Positions 25,001 through 35,690 of a stretch of 64,000 nucleotides of DNA are shown here, one piece after another. The notes under the pieces are model-generated. The model searched no databases. It was not told the origin of the DNA and worked only from the letters and a program-made list of their open reading frames with translations. A program made the translations under genes and the position numbers. The stretch comes from Symsagittifera roscoffensis (taxonomy: Eukaryota > Xenacoelomorpha > Acoela > Convolutidae), in assembly GCF_963678635.1 (NCBI RefSeq), contig NC_087069.1, positions 25,656,303-25,720,302 on the forward strand. The letters run 5' to 3'. How positions within the stretch are numbered: position 1 is the first letter of the stretch; each line of letters opens with the position of its first letter.

Positions 25001-28000
25001 AAGTCCTTTTTTAAAAAGCCAACAAAAACTTAAATGATTACCACCGAGGTTAGAGTAATCACGGCATCAAGATATCAGTTTAATTGAAAGTTTCATTTTT
25101 ATTTACCTTCGACACTACATTGAGTCGCACTCTGTCCAAATGCTTCAACACGGGAGTGCCATCCTTATTAGCCGGCATTTCCAACAACCACTTTCCGTGT
25201 TCCAGTTCCTTGAACGGAGTCTTTACTCTATTCCATTCATTGAATTGGCCCCTTAGAAACAGGCCCTCCGCTCCAGGGGCGTATTCAAGCCACTTCATGG
25301 ACCCATCAGGCGCGAACTGCGGTCCAAATTGCTTGTAGCCTTGACTGGAACAACCATGCAAGAACCATTATTATGCGTAGTCAGTATTGAATAAATCAGC
25401 AAATTGACTTCAAACCAAGTCTCACAAATTTATGGAGATGTGCTCGAAAAAATTCCCAAAACCAAAGAGAATCATCTCTTCACAAATTTTCGTAATATTG
25501 GAAATTTGCTACATTTACACCGCAAAAAACAGCTACCTGGGATAGCAAAAAAGTAACAAATATACTTTTTTTAATTCGAGAGGCAAAACCTTATTCGGAA
25601 AGCAATTTCTTCTGGAGCAAAACGTAGATTTCGGGGCAGCTGTCATGAAAAACACAATTTTTATTGAAAATCTTAACAATTGTAGTTCTTCGAGAAGTTT
25701 GGAAAAAGGATTCACTATAGCTCTTCACGAAGTTTGGAAAAAGGATTCACTGTAGCTCTTCACGAAGTTTGGAAAAAGGTTTCACTATAGCTCTTCGCGA
25801 AGTTTGGAAAAAGGATTCACTATAGCTCTTCACGAAGTTTGAAAAAAGGATTCACTGTAGCTCTTCGCGAAGTTTGGAAAAAGGATTCACTATAGCTCTT
25901 CGCGAAGTTTGGAAAAAGGATTCACTATAGCTCTTCGCGAAGTTTGGAAAAAGGATTCACTATAGATCTTCGCGAAGTTTGGAAAAAGGATTCACTATAG
26001 CTCTTCACGAAGTTTGGAAAAAGGATTCACTGTAGCTCTTCACGAAGTTTGGAAAAAGGATTCACTTTAGCTCTTCGCGAAGTTTGGAAAAAGGATTCAC
26101 TGTAGCTCTTCACGAAGTTTGGAAAAAGGATTCACTGTAGCTCTTCACGAAGTTTGGAAAAAGGATTCACTATAGCTCTTCGCGAAGTTTGGAAAAAGGA
26201 TTCACTATAGCTCTTCACAAAGTTTGGAAAAAGGATTCACTATAGCTCTTCACGAAGTTTGGAAAAAGGATTCACTGTAGCTCTTCACGAAGTTTGGAAA
26301 AAGGATTCACTATAGCTCTTCGCGAAGTTTGGAAAAAGGATTCACTGTAGCTCTTCACGAAGTTTGGAAAAAGGATTCACTTTAGCTCTTCGCGAAGTTT
26401 GGAAAAAGGATTCACTGTAGCTCTTCACGAAGTTTGGAAAAAGGATTCACTGTAGCTCTTCACGAAGTTTGGAAAAAGGATTCACTATAGCTCTTCGCGA
26501 AGTTTGGAAAAAGGATTCACTATAGCTCTTCACAAAGTTTGGAAAAAGGATTCACTGTAGCTCTTCGCGAAGTTTGGAAAAAGGATTCACTATAGCTCTT
26601 CGCGAAGTTTGGAAAAAGGATTCACTATAGCTCTTCGCGAAGTTTGGAAAAAGGATTCACTATAGCTCTTCACGAAGTTTGAAAAAAGGATTCACTGTAG
26701 CTCTTCGCGAAGTTTGGAAAAAGGATTCACTATAGCTCTTCGCGAAGTTTGGAAAAAGGATTCACTATAGCTCTTCACGAAGTTTGAAAAAAGGATTCAC
26801 TGTAGCTCTTCGCGAAGTTTGGAAAAAGGATTCACTATAGCTCTTCGCGAAGTTTGGAAAAAGGATTCACTATAGCTCTTCGCGAAGTTTGGAAAAAGGA
26901 TTCACTATAGATCTTCGCGAAGTTTGGAAAAAGGATTCACTATAGCTCTTCACGAAGTTTGGAAAAAGGATTCACTGTAGCTCTTCACGAAGTTTGGAAA
27001 AAGGATTCACTTTAGCTCTTCGCGAAGTTTGGAAAAAGGATTCACTGTAGCTCTTCACGAAGTTTGGAAAAAGGATTCACTGTAGCTCTTCACGAAGTTT
27101 GGAAAAAGGATTCACTATAGCTCTTCGCGAAGTTTGGAAAAAGGATTCACTATAGCTCTTCACGAAGTTTGGAAAAAGGATTCACTGTAGCTCTTCACGA
27201 AGTTTGGAAAAAGGTTTCACTATAGCTCTTCGCGAAGTTTGGAAAAAGGATTCACTATAGCTCTTCACGAAGTTTGAAAAAAGGATTCACTGTAGCTCTT
27301 CGCGAAGTTTGGAAAAAGGATTCACTATAGCTCTTCGCGAAGTTTGGAAAAAGGATTCACTATAGCTCTTCGCGAAGTTTGGAAAAAGGATTCACTATAG
27401 ATCTTCGCGAAGTTTGGAAAAAGGATTCACTATAGCTCTTCACGAAGTTTGGAAAAAGGATTCACTGTAGCTCTTCACGAAGTTTGGAAAAAGGATTCAC
27501 TTTAGCTCTTCGCGAAGTTTGGAAAAAGGATTCACTGTAGCTCTTCACGAAGTTTGGAAAAAGGATTCACTGTAGCTCTTCACGAAGTTTGGAAAAAGGA
27601 TTCACTATAGCTCTTCGCGAAGTTTGGAAAAAGGATTCACTATAGCTCTTCACAAAGTTTGGAAAAAGGATTCACTATAGCTCTTCACGAAGTTTGGAAA
27701 AAGGATTCACTGTAGCTCTTCACGAAGTTTGGAAAAAGGATTCACTATAGCTCTTCGCGAAGTTTGGAAAAAGGATTCACTGTAGCTCTTCACGAAGTTT
27801 GGAAAAAGGATTCACTTTAGCTCTTCGCGAAGTTTGGAAAAAGGATTCACTGTAGCTCTTCACGAAGTTTGGAAAAAGGATTCACTGTAGCTCTTCACGA
27901 AGTTTGGAAAAAGGATTCACTATAGCTCTTCGCGAAGTTTGGAAAAAGGATTCACTATAGCTCTTCACAAAGTTTGGAAAAAGGATTCACTATAGCTCTT

Positions 28001-29675
28001 CACGAAGTTTGGAAAAAGGATTCACTGTAGCTCTTCACGAAGTTTGGAAAAAGGATTCACTATAGCTCTTCGCGAAGTTTGGAAAAAGGATTCACTATAG
28101 CTCTTCGCGAAGTTTGGAAAAAGGATTCACTATAGCTCTTCACGAAGTTTGGAAAAAGGATGGATTCACTGTAGCTGTTCACGAAGTTTGGAAAAAGGAT
28201 TCACTATAGCTCTTCGCGAAGTTTGGAAAAAGGATTCACTGTAGCTCTTCGCGAAGTTCCATCTAACAACAGTTTCGACGATTGTTTACTCCAACAAAAT
28301 AATTCAACGATTGTTTAAATTGCCTTATTTGCCTATCGGCCTGGTTAAAACAAATCACATGAGAATCAAATTTGATTTTAAAAAATCTTAATTTATTGAA
28401 ACTCACGACAAGTTTTCAAAATTGTTTGAGTATTTCGAAAAACCTGGCTCAATCAACAATAGCCATTAAAAATGTGCAACTGGTGTTATAGGCCAGCATT
28501 ACTGGCCACCATATACAAAAAATAGGTCGAGAATAAAACAAAAACATAGGCCGATTTTATTCACAAATTTTGCTTTTGATCCAAAGCTGAAGCGAAAAGA
28601 AAAGGGTCGCAACTTCCTTAGAAATCTTTTAATAATGCCACGGAAAGCAAAGAACAAAAAAAAACAAATAAGAAGCAAATATTGGCATTGTAGCGATCAT
28701 ATGCATCAAGAAATCAAAATAATGAAAACTTTGTGTTCTATCGGTTATAAACAGCAATTCAAACTTTATTAAGTGTTTTTTTAATCATTTTTGACACTTG
28801 AAAAAAAATTGGCAGTTGAACTAATTTTTTCATTTTCGGCACTGTTGTACTGCCGCAAAAGATCACCTCATGGAAAAATGCTCATCAAAAAAATTCTCAA
28901 TTTGGGATCACAGAGGATATCAAATTGTTAGAGCACGTTGTTGTTGATAAACGCCAAAAAACATGCCCATATGGCAAATCATGCCCAAAAACCATTTCTG
29001 ACGCTGATAAATGTCAGGGTAGGGCGACAATTCGTAACAGGCTACAATTCGTAACAGGTGACAATTCGTAACAACGCATTGGCAAGTAGAATACACTTGC
29101 TCCGCTTCACTCTGTTGCGCTTACATCCGGCACGAGATGAATACTGCGCGTGAATCAAAGTTCCCCGCTTTATCTACTGTTACGAATTGTTGCCTGTTAC
29201 GAATTGTCGCTTGTTACGAATAGTCGCCTCACCGAATATCAGTACAGCGTTCAAGCGCTGCTAATTTTTGAATCACACGGAAGAGCACCAGGCTCTACTA
29301 AAAGTACCCGGAAAAATTACGTTCGTTATTTTCAACCGGCATTTGAAATTACTTAAAGTTAGCGTTGTTCAAAAATAACGTGGAGGGAAAGTTTCTTATG
29401 ACTATTTCAAGAATCTAATTTCTCTATTTAAAATTCAGCTAAACATACCTGAACTTCAGCAAACTACCCTCTCCAGCCTCGATAGCTTCGAGTGATTTTT
29501 TAAACTGTGTATATCTATATCGGAAGTCACTTTTGTAACTATTCAAGTAGCCGTCATCGTTCAGCAAGTTCTGTAGCTTCGGTGGAGCGATAGCGTAATC
29601 TGGCTTCCATGTTTCTTCGCTGGAATCCTGCGTCGAACCGTTTGCACTTTTTTGAGCTGCCTCAATCATTGTCAT
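18759..29675 (-). CDS. GBE1: 1,4-alpha-glucan (glycogen) branching enzyme, nine-exon gene
   Basis: Makes alpha-1,6 branches in glycogen, in the cytosol. Exons, 5' to 3': 29675-29449, 25344-25107, 24727-24419, 23444-23160, 22907-22681, 21831-21644, 21142-20905, 20030-19886 and 19046-18759. They sum to 2145 nt (714 residues; human GBE1 is 702) and every junction is GT-AG with consistent phase. Domains: N-terminal CBM48-like (about 75-170), GH13 barrel (about 200-560), C-terminal all-beta domain (about 600-714). Catalytic residues are the nucleophile D363 (RFDGVTSM), acid/base E419 (IAEDVSG) and D488 (ESHDQAL). The LQLMAIMEH-type signature and [13 protein letters not shown] are also intact. No stop or frameshift interrupts the exons, so the gene is probably functional. 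Start: the ATG at 29675 gives a plausible short N-terminus; an ATG two codons later is also possible. Confidence 0.95.
19886..20030 (-). CDS. GBE1: GBE1 exon 8
   Basis: Residues 571-619, '[15 protein letters not shown]' to 'KHEMDK'. Acceptor TTCCAG. The donor must be GTCGGA, because a TAG follows six bases later in frame; this is a weaker donor than the others in the gene. Confidence 0.9.
20905..21142 (-). CDS. GBE1: GBE1 exon 7
   Basis: Completes the codon for residue 492 and runs to residue 570 plus two bases. Acceptor TTCCAG, donor GTATGC. It contains '[18 protein letters not shown]'. The frame stays open for about nine codons past the donor, but phase and family alignment place the splice after 'SYHYA'. 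Confidence 0.93.
21644..21831 (-). CDS. GBE1: GBE1 exon 6
   Basis: Residues 429-491 plus one base. Acceptor TTACAG, donor GTGAGA. It encodes '[14 protein letters not shown]' and the third catalytic acid D488 in 'ESHDQAL'. Confidence 0.93.
22681..22907 (-). CDS. GBE1: GBE1 exon 5 (catalytic nucleophile and acid)
   Basis: Residues 354-428 plus two bases. Acceptor GCTTAG, donor GTACTT. It holds nucleophile D363 and acid/base E419. Confidence 0.95.
23160..23444 (-). CDS. GBE1: GBE1 exon 4
   Basis: Residues 259-353 in phase 0. Acceptor TTCCAG, donor GTAGGA. It contains the conserved 'LLDIVHSHA' strand and 'GLNMFDGTD'. Confidence 0.95.
23878..23960 (-). repeat. tRNA-derived fragment in GBE1 intron 3
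   Basis: The minus strand starts 'gcctccgttgctgagtggtt' (A-box-like) and ends 'cgaggc', so the ends can pair as a short acceptor-like stem. The T-arm region around 23891-23906 is decayed. It is more likely a tRNA pseudogene or SINE head than a working tRNA. Confidence 0.4.
24196..24392 (+). repeat. Dispersed repeat D, copy 2
   Basis: Second long copy of 850-1035, from 'tttttctcgacact' to 'ggtcggaacaat', lying in GBE1 intron 3 antisense to the gene. It contains extra A/T runs. Confidence 0.6.
24419..24727 (-). CDS. GBE1: GBE1 exon 3
   Basis: Residues 156-258 in phase 0. Acceptor TTTTAG, donor GTGAAT. It contains '[10 protein letters not shown]' and '[15 protein letters not shown]', the start of the GH13 barrel. 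Confidence 0.95.
25107..25344 (-). CDS. GBE1: GBE1 exon 2
   Basis: Residues 76-155, starting 'QGYKQFG' after a phase-2 junction. Acceptor TTCCAG, donor GTAAAT. It encodes most of the CBM48-like carbohydrate-binding module ('[19 protein letters not shown]'). Confidence 0.93.
25683..28258. repeat. 35-bp minisatellite, ~73 units, in GBE1 intron 1
   Basis: The unit is close to 'cgcgaagtttggaaaaagg' + 'attcactatagctctt' (35 bp), with few variant positions: cgcga/cacga/cacaa, ggaaaaa/gaaaaaa, and tatag/tgtag/tttag. Variant markers recur at multiples of 35 that reveal larger blocks of 9, 14 and 41 units. Many units contain the perfect palindrome 'cttcgcgaag'. A 4-bp insertion ('tgga') breaks phase near 28160. 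There are no spacers, so it is a minisatellite and not CRISPR. The period is not a multiple of 3 and units carry stops, so it is non-coding. Confidence 0.97.
28259..29448. other. GBE1 intron 1, 5' part
   Basis: AT-rich intron sequence between the minisatellite and exon 1. Apart from the foldback structure at 29019-29228, nothing is recognised. The 68-codon frame starting at 29150 runs through the foldback and is not credible. Confidence 0.6.
29019..29228. repeat. Foldback element with three-fold inverted motif
   Basis: The motif 'acaattcgtaacaggc' occurs three times in slightly varied form at 29020-29073, and its inverse 'gttacgaattgt' three times at 29180-29228. The two arms, about 50 bp each, flank about 106 bp of unique sequence richer in GC. 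The whole could fold into a long stem, as in foldback transposons or MITEs. Confidence 0.7.
29449..29675 (-). CDS. GBE1: GBE1 exon 1
   Basis: Encodes residues 1-75 plus two bases of codon 76. The donor reads GTATGT. The N-terminal ~25 residues are polar and variable; from '[13 protein letters not shown]' on it follows the family. Confidence 0.88.
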
Positions 29676-30351
29676 GGTTTCAAATCTATAACAACAGCAA
29701 CTACTATTTAAACTTAGTAAATAGTATTTAAAAACAGATCAACTAAGTAAAAAGATGAAAATGTACATTTCGAAAGTTTTCGCTTATAAAAACATCATCA
29801 GGAATAAACACTTGTCCTCATGGCTGTAAACGAGAAGGTAAGAAATTATCATGGCCAGTACATATCATAGTTACTTTACTAGCACTTCATCATTTCACTC
29901 AGTCAAAAAACTATTGGAATTTCAAAAATTGATTTGCAACTGATTTCAAAATGGTTCACGGAATTAATACCATAGATCCAATGGTTCAACAACTGCTCAC
30001 AAAATCTTCGGTTTCCTTGCTTCACTGTTTATTCTTACCCCATTTACATTATTGCAAAATCAATAATGTATTTAGAAAAGCAGTTTAACTGGGCCCTGAA
30101 ACTCACTTTTTTCAGATTCAAACTTGTTTTCTTTGTTCTTTGATTTGTGCCTCGCGAGGCTCATTCCTCGTGGCTTGCCAAGTAATGAACTCAACAATTC
30201 TCCCGCCACCATTACGAGCATAGATATTAACGAAGAAACTTTCCTGGAAACTAGTGCTAGATTATCTTAAATGGTATCTTCAACTGAATAATTGTTTTCA
30301 TAGACTTAAGTTTCTAGAGAAAATGCTTACAAAACACACAATTCAAGCACA
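29676..30351. other. 5' flank of GBE1, no gene seen
   Basis: Expected site of the GBE1 promoter and 5' UTR. I recognise no specific element. An acceptor-like 'TTATAG' sits about 12 nt upstream of the start codon on the minus strand, so an untranslated upstream exon is possible but not shown. Confidence 0.4.
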
Positions 30352-31863
30352 TTGAACAAAAATAAAACCCAAAAACAAAACAAAAAACTCCCAGAAAGAC
30401 AAGATAGACCGTTAGACAAAGAAAATCACAGGTCAGCAATAGCTTTAAAGGGCATTGATTTACCAACGTGGGCGCAAGAAATTTTATCCGTGGGACCCAA
30501 ACACCCGGTTCGGGATAAATTCAAAGAAAATCATTTTTTGACTGATGTGCATATTTTTATGCTACTTGAAAAATCAGAATAATACAGGGGAGTCGTTGTG
30601 TGAAATTGAAGCGTCAGCAAAGCCTATGTAAAGCGAGTGAAACAGACACCATCTGATAGAGGGATGGAAAAAGTTCTCTCAAAAAATATCTCAAAAACAA
30701 CGTTCTTTTAGCAGTGCCATTTGATAAAGTGATTGGGTTTTGTATCATGGAAAAAGACCATAGAAAACGAAACTGCTAGAACTTTTACAGTCAGACCAAT
30801 TTAAAGCAATGAATAACACTGTTGATTCGGTGGTGTCAAAAATTCGGTGGTGTTAAGTCTGATAAAGAACAAGGAGATAAGTGAACATCTCTACATCAAA
30901 TTGAGGTCAACAGGTAGTCAACCGGCTCGTCTGTACGGTTTAGCAAAAGACACAAGGGGACATACCACTGCGCCCTGTTCTATCTCTACCTGGAAGATCA
31001 TTTGAGAACTTTATCAAAAAAATTTGGTCAATATTTTGTTCAAATTGAGGGAGTGAACATAGAAACAAACACGCCAGAAGCACGAGAGATTATTGAGAAG
31101 GTTGAATTAGACTCTGGTGAGAACATGATTTCTTTTCATGTTATAAGTTTGAACACTACTGTTCCACTCAAAGAGGCTATCAACATTGCACTCAGAAAAC
31201 TTCATGAGCAGGAGAAACATCCATACTATGAAGAGATTGCTAAACCTTGCTGTAGGTCAAGTACACTTTAAGTGTAATGATATGTGGTATACATAGAACG
31301 ATGGTTTGGCCATGGGAGCCTCTCTTTCAGTCATACTGGCAAATTTGTGGATAAAAGAGTTCAAAACTGTATTGAGCAAAGAGATTGCCAAAATTTGCAA
31401 GCCCATTGAAGATCTAAATGGCATCTGTTCAGAACGTTAAAAAGTTACGTAAAGACAGAAAGGTTTTGAATGCGTAAATTGTCTAAATTGTTTCCATCAA
31501 AATGTGGTAAGTTTCAAGAAATGGAATAGAGAAATATAGCTAATACTGTTTGGTTTTGCTCGGCATGCTGTGATATAAGAGAAAGTAAGCAACACTGAGG
31601 AAATAAATCTCTTTCTGCGATATGTAGATGATATCGTAAGAACTGTGAAAGGAGAGCCAGAAGAATTGTTAAACGCTGCAAATCAATTGCATCCTAATCT
31701 ACAGGTTACGTAAAAGCGTAATGTCATGGGAGATTATAGACCAAGCTAACACCAACTTCAAGATACTGACATTAGAAGCACTTCACAACTGGAAGCAGAG
31801 ACCAAGAATAAAGACCCGCGATGTGTTCAAAAGGCTAATTTTTGACAAATACAACAACAAATA
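30352..31863 (+). pseudogene. Penelope-like element reverse transcriptase, decayed
   Basis: Fragments of a Penelope-type ORF lie in correct order on the plus strand, in shifting frames with stops. In order: 'LPTWAQEILSVGPKHP' (30451-30500), 'GSQPARLYGLAKD' (about 30912-30950), 'ISFHVISLNTTVPLKEAI' (31130-31185) and 'DGLAMGASLSVILAN' (about 31301-31345). The catalytic 'LRYVDDIVRTV' follows at about 31614-31650, then 'LEALHNWK-RPRIKTRDVFKRL' near 31770-31838. The stretch between the RT palm and the C-terminal block is deleted (near 31700-31735). I see no intact GIY-YIG endonuclease. PLEs are retroelements with an RT related to telomerase; this copy is dead. Confidence 0.82.
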
Positions 31864-33212
31864 AATTTCAAAATAAAATATTGATATGTTTCAAAATTGG
31901 AAAATGAGACAAATCGAAAAATTAAATTTAAATTTAATTAGAAGATAAAATTAGTTCAATGTCTTAGACACTTAAGTCTGATGATATAATCATGATGTTA
32001 TTTTGACGCGAACTTCAAATTTGCAAATATTTGATTGGTAGAATTTCTATTATTTTATAGCGACATTGTCTTAGGATATTTTTGTGATCGATGATCATTT
32101 TATAAAATTTTGACGCTTTTGAACCTGATGATGCACAAGTACGAAAACACTCGAAATTTACATTTTTATTCCGTCCAAACTTAAGTCATCCACAGCCCTG
32201 CGTAAAAGCAAGTCTTTTATCGGAAAAGAAAACAGAACCGAATTAAAACTTTTAATTTATTCATAATATTATCTTATCTTAAGGAAAAAAAAAAACAAGT
32301 AGAGCTTTTGTAAATGCCTTGAAAACACTAGACTTTAGAAAAATCAATCATTTTTATAAGCAAAAAAAAATTAATAATCACTTTTTAGATAATTAGAATT
32401 AAGCCAAGGCAATGTTTGCCTCTAACATGACAATCTTCAACTTCGAACTTGGTGCAGTAACTAGGTTAAGTATTTATTGACACTAATTTTTTTTAATTTA
32501 TGACTTGCATAATTCAAGTTTTTGACAAGTATAATCGCTGCTCAAGCGCTCCTCTTCAAAAATTCTTTTTTTCCAGCTCCCGTCGGAAAAATGGAAAATC
32601 ATTGCCAGTAAATTTACGAATATTTGACAAAACAACTTCTGTTTAAAAAAAAAACTGAAAAAGTTCTAGATTAATGAAAGGCAATCTAACATGGCTTGAG
32701 TTTTCCTCATAAAAAGATTTGTATATAAATTAATTTTATTGATGTTTTCAAGGTTGATATGTTATAAATCTATGTACTTGTGTATTTGTAATTCCATCGC
32801 ACTTTGATGATATGATTGCTTCATTTTACTTAAATTAATTCAGCAATTAATCTGAAAATTTGAACTAGTTTTCAGCCCACTTTACTGTATTCAGGCAGAG
32901 ACTTTTATAGAGTAACTGGTGCGTTCTGCTTCTGATTCTTCTTCTACTAAAACACTCTTTTATCAGTTCCCGCAGTCAAAAACTCAATGGATTTTCATGA
33001 ATTAGGTAAACTTTAAAAAGTATATATGGTGAAGACAGGTATTTGGGAATCAAGTCAGCCAGATTGTTGAATTCAACACCAGATGAGAATAAATCGGAGT
33101 TAATAGAAACACAAAAAATTGACCTGATATGAGGCTACAGGTCTATCAGACATTTATATCGGCTACCTTTACGCTCCCTTGTATCTACAAAAAATACTCT
33201 CATCAAATTTTT
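31864..33212. other. AT-rich DNA, nothing recognised
   Basis: About 1.35 kb with no long open frame and no repeat family I can match elsewhere in the window. Confidence 0.5.
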
Positions 33213-34690
33213 ACACAGAGGCGAGGCGAAGCATTGCACCACCTGCGATACAATAGAATCGGGAAAAGGGAAAAACCAATTATGATATAACTCGATGAAG
33301 AACACCTAGGGCCCAGCTAAAGCTGGATATATGTGTTTAATATTTATTGAATTTGTTATATTGATGCGTTAAGAAATGCTTAATTGCAAAAATTGCACTT
33401 TGCCCAAAACCTTAGTTGTTTCTCTTCTAAATCAATTAAGATAAAAAACTTGGCAGCAGGGAATTTTACCACAGACATAACACTGCTCAGACCAAAAAAA
33501 ACCGCGTCTAGGAAAAATTCTAGCAACCGCTTCTTTTGATTTAACTCTTCATCTCTGATTTGATGGTGTAGTTTTTGAGAAAAATCAAAAAGTTTCTAAA
33601 AACGGTCAAACTGCAGAAAAAAACTTCGCGAAATCCGTTAAATTTTGCTGAAAGCAGTTCTTGGCCGGTGAAGTAGAAAAGAATTTGAAAATCAGGTTTC
33701 TCGATTAATTGCTTCATCTGAGAATTGGCATGATAGTTCCAGTGAAGTCACAAAATTTCCTTTAAACGACCGCAGTGTCAAAACTTTTACTTTTTAGCAG
33801 GCCACAACTTTTTTCATAAAAACTGGACGAAGCAAACTACAAAGGTAAGCTTCCAATAACCTGTTGTTTTTATTTAAAACAATAATAACAGATTTGGCAT
33901 GATTTGAGAAAAGTGATCGATAAAAGTCCAAAAAACGGTCAACAAGTCAGTTAGTTGACATTTCCAAGATTCATAGCTTTTTCTTTCAGAAAAAATTGTG
34001 CCTATTCGCATATGCAGAAGATATTTGCCCAATATATTATTTAAATTTACCCCAAAAACCGAGGTATTTCTCGAGAAAAATCAAAAAGAATCCAAAAAGG
34101 TTAAAAAAAAAACATTTTGACTTTTCCGAGTACCATAATTTTTAGTGCTAAAGAATTTGGACAGAGTCTCGTAAGCAAAGGAGCTTTGCACAACCCTTTA
34201 ATTGGTTTGAACCTGATATATTACACATGGTAGGATTTTTTTCGGTAAAATTCTTAAAAATTAGAAAAGAAAAACGCTCAACAAACTGATTTTTCCGAGG
34301 ATGACAGTTTTTTTGTGAACAGATTTTTTGAGTAGCCGTTAATGCAGGCGAGCTTGCAACTACCTGATATCTCTATTGAAACCAGAACATCAGGTTTGGA
34401 AGGTTAGTTTGAGAAAAACTCAAAGAAAGCTAAGAAATTTCACTATTCCGAAGGCAATAATTTTATGAGCAAAAAACTTTGAACATAGCCGCATATAGAG
34501 AAGTTTTCTAAATCCGCTGTATTCATTGAAACAAAAAATCTCAGATTTGGTTGGTCAGTTTTTGAAAAAACGAAAAAAAAAATCAAAAATAACGGAGAAA
34601 TATTCCCCACGCTGACTTTTTCGATAGCGGTCGACAAACAAGTAGCGCAAAAAGAGACCAGGGAAGTCTGCACACAAAAAGAGCTAAGGG
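33213..34690. repeat. Dispersed repeat C, copy 2, with degenerate ~170-bp units
   Basis: Opens with 'acacagaggcgaggcgaagc' and 'gggcccagctaaagctgg' (about 33309), as at 15725. It then runs through about seven imperfect units spaced roughly 165-180 bp, each with a 'gagaaaaatcaaaaag'-like block (near 33572, 33735, 33915, 34075, 34240, 34400 and 34556) and often 'acttttccga'. It looks like an old satellite or the body of a decayed element. The 76-codon frame at 34443-34673 lies inside it and is not a gene. Confidence 0.6.
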
Positions 34691-34982
34691 TGTAGGCGTT
34701 CTTTCTATGAATTTTCCTGTTTTAAAAAACGGTTACAGGATTACTGAGAAAAAAAAGTATTTTTTTGCAATTAGTCAAAAAATATGGAAAAGTGATAGCA
34801 TTTTCCAAAGCCTCTCAAAAAACCCAATCCAGACAATTTCATAATACCCCTTGTTATGTATCAGAAATTCTAGGCAAAATTGCCAAGCAAGACATCTGAA
34901 ATTCGAATTAGAACAATTCTAAAAAGTTGAAACAAGGCCGACCATTTTTGAGCAGACACCAGTTGAGCCTAGAAAATTGACT

Positions 34983-35559
34983 TTGTAAAAATTACAAAAG
35001 TTTCATGGGCCCCTGAAACTACCCATTAGCAACACCACCCATCCAACAATTGATACTAACTTAGTATCCACCCAACGAGGATCCACCCATAAGTGATTCA
35101 TATAAAGTTAAAAACTACATCCCGATTTGATAACGCTTTCTTATCGCAAGCTTAATCAAGAATAGTGCCGAGTACACAGACAGCTTTCGCAATCTGTACT
35201 GCGATCGAGATTGTCTGTTTCCAAAAACTTCTGTGCTAGGGTCATGGGAACTTTAATTTCAAAGACTATTTGTCGAAAAAGATAACGATAATTAAATAAA
35301 CCTATAGTTATCAAATTATAGCTGTTACAAGGTTAAAACCGGGTCTGTCAATCCTACAACAGTCTTAGCACAGAATAGATGGGGTCATACCAACGCAAAA
35401 AAAAATGCATCAGAGAACAAGTTAAAAATCTTTCAGTCAATTTTTACAGCAATTGAAATAGAGATTTGTCACTTAAAGAAAAATTAACTTTGCAAAAATT
35501 ACATAAATTTCATGAGCCCCTGAAACTACCCTGTAGCAACACCACCCATCCAAGCGGAA
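34983..35559. repeat. Direct repeat pair flanking the LTR element
   Basis: A ~68-bp block with 'ccctgaaactaccc' and 'agcaacaccacccatccaa' at 34983-35050 recurs at 35492-35559. Between them, near 35112-35150, is a decayed 'aacgctttcttatcgcaagc' hairpin of the SINE-like family. Confidence 0.65.
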
Positions 35560-35690
35560 AGTCTGTCGGACAAAATAAATGACATCGTCTACAATGTAGA
35601 AGATGTTAACAAAATGGCTAATTTTTTTAACGTCGTTCTTGTTTTTTTTGAGCAACCGAAAAGAAGTGGACGCAAACAAACCACAAGCAT

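Larger units (their letters stand above)
19047..25106. other. GBE1 introns 2-8: AT-rich, with repeat copies
   Basis: Introns 2 to 8 are 379, 974, 252, 849, 501, 874 and 839 nt, AT-rich, with no coding content of their own. Repeats inside them: inverted repeat D near 20100-20270, a 'tttttcctgaaaa ... ctgcgttcat' block near 19740-19830, repeat D at 24196-24392, the 'gcgaagc-tgt-gcttcgc' hairpin near 23797-23813, and a tRNA-like fragment at 23878-23960. Confidence 0.7.

Noticed and set aside
25683-28258. CRISPR-like regular repeat array
   Set aside because: Units are directly abutting with no unique spacers, lie in a eukaryotic intron, and no cas genes exist. It is a minisatellite.
30352-30582. 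Independent 76-codon host gene
   Set aside because: Its C-terminal half matches the N-terminal block of Penelope-like RT proteins and it lies directly upstream of the other RT fragments.
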